Source: Bacteroidales bacterium
Lineage (GTDB): Bacteria; Bacteroidota; Bacteroidia; Bacteroidales; JAADJA01
Length of the DNA stretch: 6,165 nt
Reading direction: 5' to 3'
Assembly (NCBI GenBank): GCA_021106665.1
Contig: JAIOTR010000229.1
Span: 1 to 6,165 of the forward strand
Below, piece by piece: positions 1-5,865 of this stretch. The position numbers were made by a program, and so were the translations under genes. Below the pieces are notes generated by a model that was not told the origin of the DNA, did not search any database, and was given only the letters and a program-made list of their open reading frames with translations. Position 1 is the first letter of the stretch; each line of letters opens with the position of its first letter.

Positions 1-1396
1 CGGACCACATTTGCCAAATACAGGTACTATTAAGGCAGTAAAAATCTTAAGTGTTGCTGGAGCCTATTGGCGAGGTGATGAAAACCGAAAACAACTTACC
101 AGGCTCTATGGTATTACTTTCCCGAAAAAGAAAGAATTAGATGAATTCCTTGTAAGATTAGAAGAAGCGAAAAAACGTGATCATCGCAGGATTGGAAAGG
201 AACTCGAACTGTTTACTTTTTCGCAAAAGGTTGGCTTAGGTTTACCATTGTGGTTACCAAAGGGAGCCCAACTCAGAGAACGGCTTGAAAATTTCCTGAA
301 GAAAGTTCAGGCAGAAGCAGGTTATGAACCTGTAATTTCTCCTCATATTGGCAACGTAAATCTATATAAGACTTCGGGGCATTATGATAAATATGGTGAG
401 GATTCCTTTCAACCAATCAAAACTCCAATTGAAGGTGAGGAATTTTTCCTTAAACCGATGAACTGTCCTCATCATTGCGAGATTTATAAAAGCAAACCTC
501 ATTCATATAAAGAATTACCAATCCGCTATGCAGAGTTCGGAACCGTATATCGGTATGAGCAAAGTGGCGAACTGCATGGTTTAACAAGGGTACGGGGATT
601 TACACAGGATGATGCGCATATTTTTTGCACCCCGGAGCAGGTAAAGGATGAGTTTAAAGGGGTTATGAAAATTGTGGATACCATCTTTAAAGCCCTTGAT
701 TTTAAAGACTATACTGTTCAAATTTCACTTCGCGACCCTGACGACAAAGAAAAATATATTGGATCGGATGAGAACTGGGAGAAATCGGAAAAGGCCATTC
801 TTGAAGTTGTAGAAGATAGTGGAATGAATACTGTGATTGAATATGGTGAAGCTGCTTTCTACGGTCCAAAGATGGATTTTATGGTAAAAGATGCGCTGCA
901 AAGGAAATGGCAGTTGGGCACCATACAGGTTGATTATAATCTACCGGAAAGGTTTGAACTGGAGTATACCGGTAGTGATAATGAAAAACACAGACCTGTT
1001 ATGATTCACAGGGCGCCTTTCGGATCAATGGAAAGATTTGTTGCAGTTCTTATTGAACACACCTCAGGAAAGTTCCCTTTATGGTTAACTCCGGATCAGG
1101 TTATCATACTACCAATCAGTGAAAAATATCAAAAATATGCAGAAAAAGTTTTAAAATTCCTGAAAAATTCCGAAATTCGCGCCCAAATTGATGACAGAAG
1201 CGAGAAGACTGGAAGGAAAATTCGGGATGCAGAATTGAAACGAATCCCTTATATGTTGATCGTGGGTGAAAAGGAAGAAAATGATAATTCAGTTTCAGTC
1301 AGAAGACAGGGAGAAGGAAACTTGGGAACTAAAACCATGCAGGATTTCGTTAATCTTATTAATCAGGAAATAGAAAAGGAATTATCCATTAATTAA
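1..1396 (+). CDS. thrS: Threonyl-tRNA synthetase (ThrRS), 5' end missing
   Basis: Cytoplasmic class II synthetase that charges tRNA-Thr with threonine using ATP. The frame is open from base 2 (Gly-Pro-His-Leu-Pro-Asn-Thr-Gly), so the gene enters from the left and the TTG at 11 is not its start. About 464 residues are present of a family length near 640; the TGS domain and nearly all of the editing domain lie outside. The GPH at 2–10 matches the end of the editing-site CxxxH motif, with its Cys just off the window. The catalytic core follows: motif 1 around GAQLRERLENFL, then the zinc ligands Cys (464–466, in MNCPHH), His (617–619, in DDAHIF) and His (1007–1009, in HRAPFGS, which opens motif 3). 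Motif 2 is YRYEQSGELHGLTRVRGF. The C-terminal anticodon-binding domain starts near WLTPDQVIILPI, with the conserved DDRSEKTGRKIRDAE stretch. It is first in the visible part of the thrS–infC–rpmI–rplT operon. Nothing looks degraded. Confidence 0.98.
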   Translation, partial: GPHLPNTGTIKAVKILSVAGAYWRGDENRKQLTRLYGITFPKKKELDEFLVRLEEAKKRDHRRIGKELELFTFSQKVGLGLPLWLPKGAQLRERLENFLKKVQAEAGYEPVISPHIGNVNLYKTSGHYDKYGEDSFQPIKTPIEGEEFFLKPMNCPHHCEIYKSKPHSYKELPIRYAEFGTVYRYEQSGELHGLTRVRGFTQDDAHIFCTPEQVKDEFKGVMKIVDTIFKALDFKDYTVQISLRDPDDKEKYIGSDENWEKSEKAILEVVEDSGMNTVIEYGEAAFYGPKMDFMVKDALQRKWQLGTIQVDYNLPERFELEYTGSDNEKHRPVMIHRAPFGSMERFVAVLIEHTSGKFPLWLTPDQVIILPISEKYQKYAEKVLKFLKNSEIRAQIDDRSEKTGRKIRDAELKRIPYMLIVGEKEENDNSVSVRRQGEGNLGTKTMQDFVNLINQEIEKELSIN

Positions 1397-1406
1397 TAAA
1401 ATTTTA

Positions 1407-1420
1407 AAGGAGGAAATAAA
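1407..1420 (+). promoter_or_regulatory. Strong Shine-Dalgarno sequence for infC
   Basis: AAGGAGG lies at 1407–1413 in the 24-base gap after the thrS stop, followed by a seven-base A/T spacer and then the AUA at 1421. This is ideal spacing. No other gene in the window has such a site: the bases before rpmI, rplT, porQ, ispH, recF and dciA are A/T-rich with no purine block at the right distance. Weak Shine-Dalgarno use is known for Bacteroidota, so a perfect one here stands out and fixes the otherwise invisible infC start. Confidence 0.85.
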
Positions 1421-1978
1421 ATAGCTAAACAATTTTATAGAAATCGTAATCGACGGGGCTTTATAAGAAGAAGAGAAGAGCCGTTTAAAGTCAATCAGAG
1501 AATAACTGTTCCAATGGTTAGGCTTGTAGGTGAAAATGTGGAAGACGGTATTTACCCTGTAAGAGAAGCGCTTAATATGGCTGAACAGCAGGAGTTGGAT
1601 CTTGTTGAGATCAGCCCAACTGCAAATCCCCCGGTTTGTAAGATCATCGATTATAAAAAGTTTCTTTTCGACAGAAAAAAGAAACAAAAAGAGATTAAGG
1701 CTAAAACAGTAAAAGTCGTTGTAAAAGAGATCAGGCTGGGGCCGCATACCGATGACCATGACTTTAACTTTAAGATGAAGCATGCACTGAAGTTTCTCCA
1801 GGAAGGAGCCAAAGTGAAGGTAGATGTTTTTTTCAAGGGACGGTCAATCATATATAAAGATAAAGGAGAAATAATATTATTGCGGTTTGCTCAGGAATTG
1901 GAAGAATATGGTAAGGTAGAGCAGTTACCCAAACTGGAAGGCAAAAGGATGATCATGATCCTTTCACCAAAAAAATAA
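1421..1978 (+). CDS. infC: Translation initiation factor IF-3, non-canonical AUA start
   Basis: IF-3 binds the 30S subunit, keeps subunits apart and rejects initiation at non-AUG/GUG/UUG codons. The first in-frame ATG (1514) would remove the conserved N-terminal stretch VNQRITVP that precedes VRLVGENVE. Upstream the frame is open back to a TAA at 1397–1399 and holds no ATG, GTG or TTG. The ATA at 1421, seven bases after AGGAGG, gives (M)AKQFYRNRNRRGF and a protein of 185 residues, the normal family size (about 170–190). The basic N-terminus with RNRRGF resembles what I recall of Bacteroidota IF-3 proteins starting MA. The N-domain ends near ELDLVEISP; PPVCKIIDYKKF and a lysine-rich linker follow; the C-domain has VKEIRLGP, TDDHDF, FFKGRS and LEGKRM. 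A rare start codon on infC implies negative autoregulation, as established for AUU in E. coli; that is inference here. The gene is certain, and the exact start slightly less so. Confidence 0.95.
   Translation: MAKQFYRNRNRRGFIRRREEPFKVNQRITVPMVRLVGENVEDGIYPVREALNMAEQQELDLVEISPTANPPVCKIIDYKKFLFDRKKKQKEIKAKTVKVVVKEIRLGPHTDDHDFNFKMKHALKFLQEGAKVKVDVFFKGRSIIYKDKGEIILLRFAQELEEYGKVEQLPKLEGKRMIMILSPKK
1944..1964 (+). promoter_or_regulatory. Inverted repeat at the infC 3' end
   Basis: AAAGGAT (1944–1950) and ATCCTTT (1958–1964) form a perfect 7-bp stem around the 7-base loop GATCATG. It lies inside the last codons of infC (KRMIMILS), 43 bases before the rpmI start. There is no U-run straight after it, so it is not a typical terminator. 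In E. coli, sequences at the infC 3' end take part in the bL20-controlled rpmI operator, which makes the position suggestive. The stem is short and its codons are constrained by conserved IF-3 residues, so chance is quite possible. Confidence 0.35.
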
Positions 1979-2007
1979 TTTTTAATTCTATATAAATACT
2001 ATAAGTA

Positions 2008-2202
2008 ATGCCAAAAATGAAGACGAAGTCCAGTGCTAAGAAAAGATTTTCATTCACTGGAACAGGGAAATTAAAAAGAAAGCATGCTTACAAGAGCCAC
2101 ATCTTGACTAAAAAGTCGAAAAAGCGTAAACGTAACCTTGGTTACTTTGCTATTGTTGACAAAGCAGATGAAAGTAATGTAAGACAATTGCTTGCTAAGT
2201 AA
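2008..2202 (+). CDS. rpmI: 50S ribosomal protein bL35
   Basis: A 64-residue, highly basic large-subunit protein that packs against 23S rRNA. The start MPKMKTKSSAKKRF and the following TGTGKLKRKHAYKSHIL are the family signature, followed by the lysine-rich KKSKKRKRNLG block. The length is normal. It begins 29 bases after the infC stop at an ATG with no Shine-Dalgarno sequence (AAGTAATG context), as is usual in Bacteroidota. It is third in the visible part of the thrS–infC–rpmI–rplT operon, and bL35 is normally co-produced with bL20 as the two enter the same early assembly stage. The spacer to rplT is 80 bases and appears structured. Confidence 0.98.
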   Translation: MPKMKTKSSAKKRFSFTGTGKLKRKHAYKSHILTKKSKKRKRNLGYFAIVDKADESNVRQLLAK

Positions 2203-2215
2203 TTAATTAAATGTT

Positions 2216-2283
2216 TAACTTGTCTTTAGCCCGATAAGTTTCTGCTGGAAGGCAGAGCGCTAAAGCAAAAAATTAAAAAGTTA
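2216..2283 (+). promoter_or_regulatory. Candidate structured leader of rplT (possible bL20 operator)
   Basis: The spacer between rpmI and rplT can form three nested helices. TAACTT (2216–2221) pairs with AAGTTA (2278–2283), whose last base is the A of the rplT ATG. CTTTAGC (2224–2230) pairs with GCTAAAG (2259–2265), a perfect 7 bp. TCTGCT (2241–2246) pairs with GGCAGA (2251–2256 read as partner, with one U·G), capped by a GGAA tetraloop of the GNRA class. A ten-base internal loop, CCGATAAGTT, lies on the left arm. A second AAGTT (2236–2240) inside that loop could instead pair with AACTT (2217–2221), forming a pseudoknot and freeing the start codon. bL20 represses its own operon through RNA structures in E. 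coli and through an L20 leader in Firmicutes. Assigning that role here is inference from position and fold. There is no U-run, so a terminator is unlikely. Confidence 0.5.
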
Positions 2284-2627
2284 TGCCACGTACTAAGAAT
2301 GCAGTAGCAGCAAGAACAAAAAGAAAGAAGATTCTTAAACAAGTAAAAGGACAATTCGGAAGGCGTAAAAATGTTTGGACGGTGGCCAAAAATGCATACG
2401 AAAAAGGCCAGGTGTATGCATACCGCGACAGACGAACTAAAAAGAGAAACTTCAGAAGTCTTTGGATTCAGAGGATCAATGCAGGAGTCCGCGAATATGG
2501 AATGTCATATTCAGAATTTATGGGCAAACTGCACGCAAAGAATATTGACTTAAGCCGCAAGGCGCTCGCTGATCTTGCGATGAACAATCCCGATGCTTTT
2601 AAAGCAATTGTGGATGCAGTAAAATAA
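2283..2627 (+). CDS. rplT: 50S ribosomal protein bL20
   Basis: A 114-residue basic protein that binds 23S rRNA early and is needed for the first steps of large-subunit assembly; in several bacteria it also represses its own operon by binding mRNA. The whole family pattern is present: MPRTKNAVAARTKRKKIL at the N-terminus, then GQFGRRKN, a long basic helix with AYRDRRTKKRNFRSLWIQRINAG, and the globular C-domain with YSEFMGKL, IDLSRKALADLA and FKAIVDAVK. Length and start are typical. No Shine-Dalgarno sequence precedes the ATG; the start instead sits at the end of an A-rich stretch next to the foldable spacer at 2216–2283. It is the last gene of the operon, with an intrinsic terminator directly after its stop. 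Confidence 0.99.
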   Translation: MPRTKNAVAARTKRKKILKQVKGQFGRRKNVWTVAKNAYEKGQVYAYRDRRTKKRNFRSLWIQRINAGVREYGMSYSEFMGKLHAKNIDLSRKALADLAMNNPDAFKAIVDAVK

Positions 2628-2656
2628 AAAAGTCCGCCTCTGGCGGATTTTTTTTT
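2626..2656 (+). terminator. Rho-independent terminator after rplT
   Basis: TCCGCC (2633–2638) and GGCGGA (2642–2647) form a GC-rich 6-bp stem with a TCT loop, followed by nine T residues (2648–2656). A run of A before the stem can extend the helix by pairing with the T-run. The hairpin begins five bases after the rplT stop codon and ends the thrS–infC–rpmI–rplT transcript. Confidence 0.93.
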
Positions 2657-2676
2657 ACTTTTATCATTGAAAAATA

Positions 2677-2706
2677 TTTGACTTAAATTTCCGTTGTTTA
2701 TTTCTG
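2677..2706 (+). promoter_or_regulatory. Possible Bacteroidota-type promoter for porQ
   Basis: TTTG (2677–2680) and TATTTCTG (2699–2706) are separated by 18 bases. The pattern resembles the Bacteroidota −33/−7 consensus (TTTG, then TAnnTTTG), with one mismatch in the −7 box. A new promoter is expected because the rplT terminator is just upstream. If this one is used, transcription would start a few bases past the ATG at 2707, favouring the GTG at 2740 as the start. A second, weaker box, TATCATTG (2662–2669), would leave the ATG inside the transcript. AT-rich DNA gives such matches by chance. Confidence 0.3.
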
Positions 2707-3804
2707 ATGCAAAATAATTTTTTGACTAATCTGCAATTTGTGAAAAGAAAGTCTGTTGGTATTTTATTTTTATCCTCCCTGTTAATATTCGTTTTTAGTT
2801 CAAGTTTATTTGGCCAGATTGGAGGCAACCATACTTACGAATTCCTGAACTTTACAAGTTCAGCAAGGATTGCTGCGATGGGTGGTGACTTTTTAACCAT
2901 TAATGATAATGATATTACTCTGGCTTCCACAAACCCATCAATTATTAATCCTGAAATGCATAACATGCTTGGAGTAGCTTATGCTGATTATTATGCTGAT
3001 ATTAATCATGGATTAGCAACTTATTCAAGGACTTTTAACAAAATCGGAAGTTTTGCAGCATCAATGCAATATTTGAGCTACGGAAAATTTGATTATGCAG
3101 ACGTTACAGGTGAACGTTCCGGTCAATTTTACGCAGGTGAAACAGCTTTAAATATTGGCTGGGGTAGGCAGCTTGATTCACTGTTTTCAATTGGCGCCAA
3201 TCTGAAATTTATTTATTCTTCGCTCGAAAGTTATAATTCCTTTGGTATGGCTGTTGATGTTGCAGGGAGTTACAATAGCCGCGACAGGACCTTCACTGTA
3301 TCGCTGATTGGAAAAAATATTGGAAGACAACTCAAAGCTTACCAGGGAGGAAATATTGAACCAATACCATTTGAACTTCAAATGGGTTTATCAAAAAGGT
3401 TTAAACATTTACCTTTTAGATTTTCTGTTTTGTATAACAATATTGAAAAATGGAATCTTCGTTATGAAGATCCCCAGGATGTTCAAACTGATCCTATTAC
3501 CGGTGAAGTTGAGACAGAAAGTAAAATTTCTGAGATAGCTGATAATTTCATGAGACATATCGTTTTTGGAGGTGAACTGGTTATTGCAAAAGTTTTGAGT
3601 TTAAGGGCAGGTTATAATTATGGCCGCAGACAAGAACTAAAGGTTACTAACAAAGCTGCCCTTGTGGGATTTTCCTGGGGTTTCGGTATTAAAGTCTACA
3701 AATTTCACATCGGATATGCCCGGTCAACCTATCATTTACATGGTTCTCCAAACTATATTACACTTACCACAAACCTGAACGATTTCTATAGAAAGCAGAA
3801 TTAA
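2707..3804 (+). CDS. porQ: Type IX secretion system outer-membrane protein PorQ
   Basis: PorQ is a FadL-like β-barrel of the type IX secretion system. In Porphyromonas it works with PorU, PorV and PorZ in the surface complex that processes cargo and attaches it to the outer membrane. The protein is 365 residues from the ATG. A signal peptide is clear: basic KRK at 13–15, a hydrophobic run 16–35, and likely cleavage between Gly36 and Gln37 (LFG|Q). The mature N-terminus GGNHTYEFLNFTSSARIAAMGGD, with DNDITLASTNPSIINPEMHNML after it, is the family's hallmark; alternating aromatic/polar β-strands follow to the end (SWGFGIKVYKFHIGYARSTYH). An alternative GTG start at 2740 (residue 12) would give a tidier signal peptide and 354 residues. 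It stands alone after the ribosomal operon terminator and 42 bases before the ispH ATG. The PorQ call rests on the N-terminal motif and overall pattern; a related PorV/FadL-like barrel is the alternative. Confidence 0.9.
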   Translation: MQNNFLTNLQFVKRKSVGILFLSSLLIFVFSSSLFGQIGGNHTYEFLNFTSSARIAAMGGDFLTINDNDITLASTNPSIINPEMHNMLGVAYADYYADINHGLATYSRTFNKIGSFAASMQYLSYGKFDYADVTGERSGQFYAGETALNIGWGRQLDSLFSIGANLKFIYSSLESYNSFGMAVDVAGSYNSRDRTFTVSLIGKNIGRQLKAYQGGNIEPIPFELQMGLSKRFKHLPFRFSVLYNNIEKWNLRYEDPQDVQTDPITGEVETESKISEIADNFMRHIVFGGELVIAKVLSLRAGYNYGRRQELKVTNKAALVGFSWGFGIKVYKFHIGYARSTYHLHGSPNYITLTTNLNDFYRKQN

Positions 3805-3815
3805 ACCTATCTTTG
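3783..3815 (+). promoter_or_regulatory. Possible Bacteroidota-type promoter for ispH
   Basis: TATCTTTG (3808–3815) is an exact match to the TAnnTTTG −7 consensus of Bacteroidota. A TTTC (3783–3786), one base from the −33 TTTG, lies 21 bases upstream, inside the last codons of porQ. Transcription would begin near 3822 and give a leader of about 25 bases. It would serve ispH and probably recF and dciA. The −7 box is convincing, the −33 box weak. Confidence 0.5.
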
Positions 3816-3846
3816 CTTCATTCTAATTTAAATTTTCTTTGTATTG

Positions 3847-4716
3847 ATGAAAGTCACTATTGACCCTGATTCGGGCTTTTGTTTTGGTGTTAAAAAAACC
3901 ATAGAAATTGCTGAAAATGAACTAAAGCAAAATAGTAAGTTAATTTGCGTAGGTGAAATAGTTCATAACCAGGAGGAAATAAAAAGACTTGAAAAAAACG
4001 GCTTAAAGACAGTTAGTCCAAATGATTTGGAAAATTTAAATAAGGTGGATATCCTGATCAGGGCACACGGTGAGCCACCTTCAACTTACGAAACAGCAGA
4101 AAGAAACAATTTAAAAATAATAGAAGGAACCTGCCCTATTGTATTGAAGCTTCAGGATAAGATAGGGAAAGCTTACGAGGAAATGAGAGAAACAGGTGGT
4201 CAAGTGGTTATTTTCGGAAAGAGTGGCCATCCCGAAGTAATTGGGCTTTTAGGTCAAACTGAAAACAATGCGATTATTATCAATGGTATTGGTGATCTGA
4301 ATATAATTGATTTTCAAAAACCAATCAGGCTGTTTGCCCAGACGACCAAAAGTAAAACAGATTACCATGAAATAATAGAAGAAATCTATGAAAAAGTAAA
4401 ATTTCTAAATTCTGACAAGAAAGATTTTGAACATTATAATTCGATTTGTGGCCAGGTTTCAAACAGGGTACTAAAATTGAAAAACTTTTGTCAAAGTAAT
4501 GAAGTCATTATTTTTGTAAGCGGTAAAAACAGCTCAAATGGCAAATATTTATATAGTATATGTAAAGAAATGAATTTGAATAGTTATTTTATTTCATCAG
4601 ATAGTGATCTGGACGAAACCTGGTTTGAAAATGTAAAGACTGTTGGAATTAGCGGAGCAACATCAACGCCTCAATGGTTAATGGAACAAGTGGCCAAAAA
4701 AATCAGCAGATATTAG
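3847..4716 (+). CDS. ispH: 4-hydroxy-3-methylbut-2-enyl diphosphate reductase (IspH/LytB)
   Basis: Cytoplasmic [4Fe-4S] enzyme that catalyses the last step of the MEP pathway, reducing HMBPP to IPP and DMAPP, the precursors of quinones, undecaprenyl phosphate and carotenoids. The ATG at 3847 is chosen over the adjoining TTG at 3844, giving 289 residues, normal for the short IspH form. All key residues are visible: cluster cysteines Cys12 (SGFCFGV), Cys96 (EGTCPIV) and Cys201 (SICGQVSNR); substrate-binding His40 (GEIVHN), His74 (RAHGEPP) and His128; and the catalytic Glu130 in GKSGHPEV. Thr166/Thr167 (AQTTKS), SGKNSSNG and the C-terminal GISGATSTPQWLME complete the active site. It lies 42 bases after porQ, with a possible promoter between, and its stop is three bases before the recF ATG, so it is probably co-transcribed with recF. 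Confidence 0.98.
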   Translation: MKVTIDPDSGFCFGVKKTIEIAENELKQNSKLICVGEIVHNQEEIKRLEKNGLKTVSPNDLENLNKVDILIRAHGEPPSTYETAERNNLKIIEGTCPIVLKLQDKIGKAYEEMRETGGQVVIFGKSGHPEVIGLLGQTENNAIIINGIGDLNIIDFQKPIRLFAQTTKSKTDYHEIIEEIYEKVKFLNSDKKDFEHYNSICGQVSNRVLKLKNFCQSNEVIIFVSGKNSSNGKYLYSICKEMNLNSYFISSDSDLDETWFENVKTVGISGATSTPQWLMEQVAKKISRY

Positions 4717-4719
4717 ATT

Positions 4720-5838
4720 ATGTTTCTACAAAATTTAAAATTGGTCAATTTTAAAAACTATGAGGAAGCTGAATTCAGTTTTTCAAGCAAGATCAATTGT
4801 TTTATAGGCAACAATGGAGCAGGAAAAACTAATATTCTGGATGCCATTTACTATCTCTCCTTTTGCAAAAGTTATTTTAATTCCATTGATTCTCAAAACA
4901 TTCTTCATGAAGCTCCATTTTTTGCTATTCATGGAACCTATCAGAAAAATAATAATGGAGGAGACTTGATTTCCTGTATACAAAAGCGAAATCACAGAAA
5001 ACTTTTTAAACTAAACGATAAAGAATATGACAGGTTTTCGGATCACATAGGATTATATCCACTTGTAATGATCTCGCCATATGACCGGGATTTAATTAAC
5101 GAAGGAAGTGATGTGAGGAGAAAATACATTGACAGTGTCATTTCACAATTCGACAAGATCTATCTTAATGACCTGATCAATTATAATAAGGCGCTACTGC
5201 AAAGAAATATTCTTCTGAAAAAATTTGCTGAACAAAACTACTTTGACAACAATTCGCTTGAAATTTGGGATAATCAATTGATAAAACTGGGAGAAAAGAT
5301 CCATGCCAGAAGGAAAGATTTTCTGATTGAATTTACACCGTTGTTTCAGCATTATTTTGAGTTTATTACCAAAGGAAAAGAAAAAGTCCGGATTCGATAT
5401 GACTCGCAGTTGAATGAACAATCATTTTCCAATCTACTTTTATCCTCAATTAAAAAGGATCGGATTACCAGATACACCAATACCGGTATTCACAAGGATG
5501 ACCTGGAAATGAACATTGAAAATTATCCTGTAAAGAAATTTGGTTCTCAGGGCCAGCAAAAATCCTATGTCATTGCCATAAAACTTGCACAATTTGATTA
5601 TACCAGGAATATTAAAGGCTTTAAGCCCGTATTGTTGCTCGATGATATTTTTGACAAACTGGACGAAACAAGAGTAAAGCAAATTATTCAACTTGTGAGT
5701 GATAACAGCTTTGGACAGGCATTTATTTCTGATACACAAAAAGATAGAATTGAAAATATTTTCAAACAGGTGAAAATTGATCATAAAATATTTTTAATAA
5801 AAGAAGGACAAACATCTGAATTGGAAAATTCTTTTTAA
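4720..5838 (+). CDS. recF: DNA replication/repair ATPase RecF
   Basis: SMC-like ABC ATPase that, with RecO and RecR, helps load RecA at single-strand gaps and stalled forks. It is 372 residues, the usual size. The N-terminus LQNLKLVNFKNYEEAEFSF is typical, followed by Walker A GNNGAGKTN at 30–38. The lid region includes YPLVMISPYDRDLINEGSDVRRKYID, which is diagnostic of RecF rather than RecN or SMC. The ABC signature is GSQGQQKS (275–282), Walker B is VLLLDD (304–309), and the D-loop is DKLD (312–315). No long coiled coil is present, as expected for RecF. It starts three bases after ispH with no Shine-Dalgarno sequence, which suggests co-transcription or translational coupling, and is followed 27 bases later by a DciA-like gene. 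It is not next to dnaA/dnaN in this window. Confidence 0.98.
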   Translation: MFLQNLKLVNFKNYEEAEFSFSSKINCFIGNNGAGKTNILDAIYYLSFCKSYFNSIDSQNILHEAPFFAIHGTYQKNNNGGDLISCIQKRNHRKLFKLNDKEYDRFSDHIGLYPLVMISPYDRDLINEGSDVRRKYIDSVISQFDKIYLNDLINYNKALLQRNILLKKFAEQNYFDNNSLEIWDNQLIKLGEKIHARRKDFLIEFTPLFQHYFEFITKGKEKVRIRYDSQLNEQSFSNLLLSSIKKDRITRYTNTGIHKDDLEMNIENYPVKKFGSQGQQKSYVIAIKLAQFDYTRNIKGFKPVLLLDDIFDKLDETRVKQIIQLVSDNSFGQAFISDTQKDRIENIFKQVKIDHKIFLIKEGQTSELENSF

Positions 5839-5865
5839 TTTAGTAGTTGCAAAATTTAACAATTT

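Noticed and set aside
11..13. TTG as the start of thrS.
   Set aside because: The conserved GPH of the editing domain is encoded just upstream in the same frame, and the protein would lack two domains; the gene simply enters from outside the window.
1514..1516. ATG as the start of infC.
   Set aside because: It would delete the conserved IF-3 N-terminus, has no good ribosome binding site, and leaves an unexplained open frame with AGGAGG upstream.
1382..1783. Reverse-strand open frame of 133 codons overlapping infC.
   Set aside because: It lies antisense to a certain gene, has no recognisable domain, and its composition follows the complement of infC.
2203..2282. An intrinsic terminator or small separate ncRNA between rpmI and rplT.
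   Set aside because: The stems are not followed by a T-run and no clear promoter box precedes them; a leader structure acting on rplT fits better.
3844..3846. TTG as the start of ispH.
   Set aside because: The very next codon is ATG and IspH proteins normally begin directly at MKV-type sequences.
3971..3984. AGGAGGAAATAAAA inside ispH, identical to the infC ribosome binding site and spacer.
   Set aside because: It encodes QEEIK in frame within IspH and is followed by no start of a plausible gene; it shows that such matches occur by chance in A/G-rich codons.
5446..5784. Reverse-strand open frame of 112 codons inside recF.
   Set aside because: It is fully antisense to the conserved ATPase core of RecF and has no family resemblance; it is a shadow.
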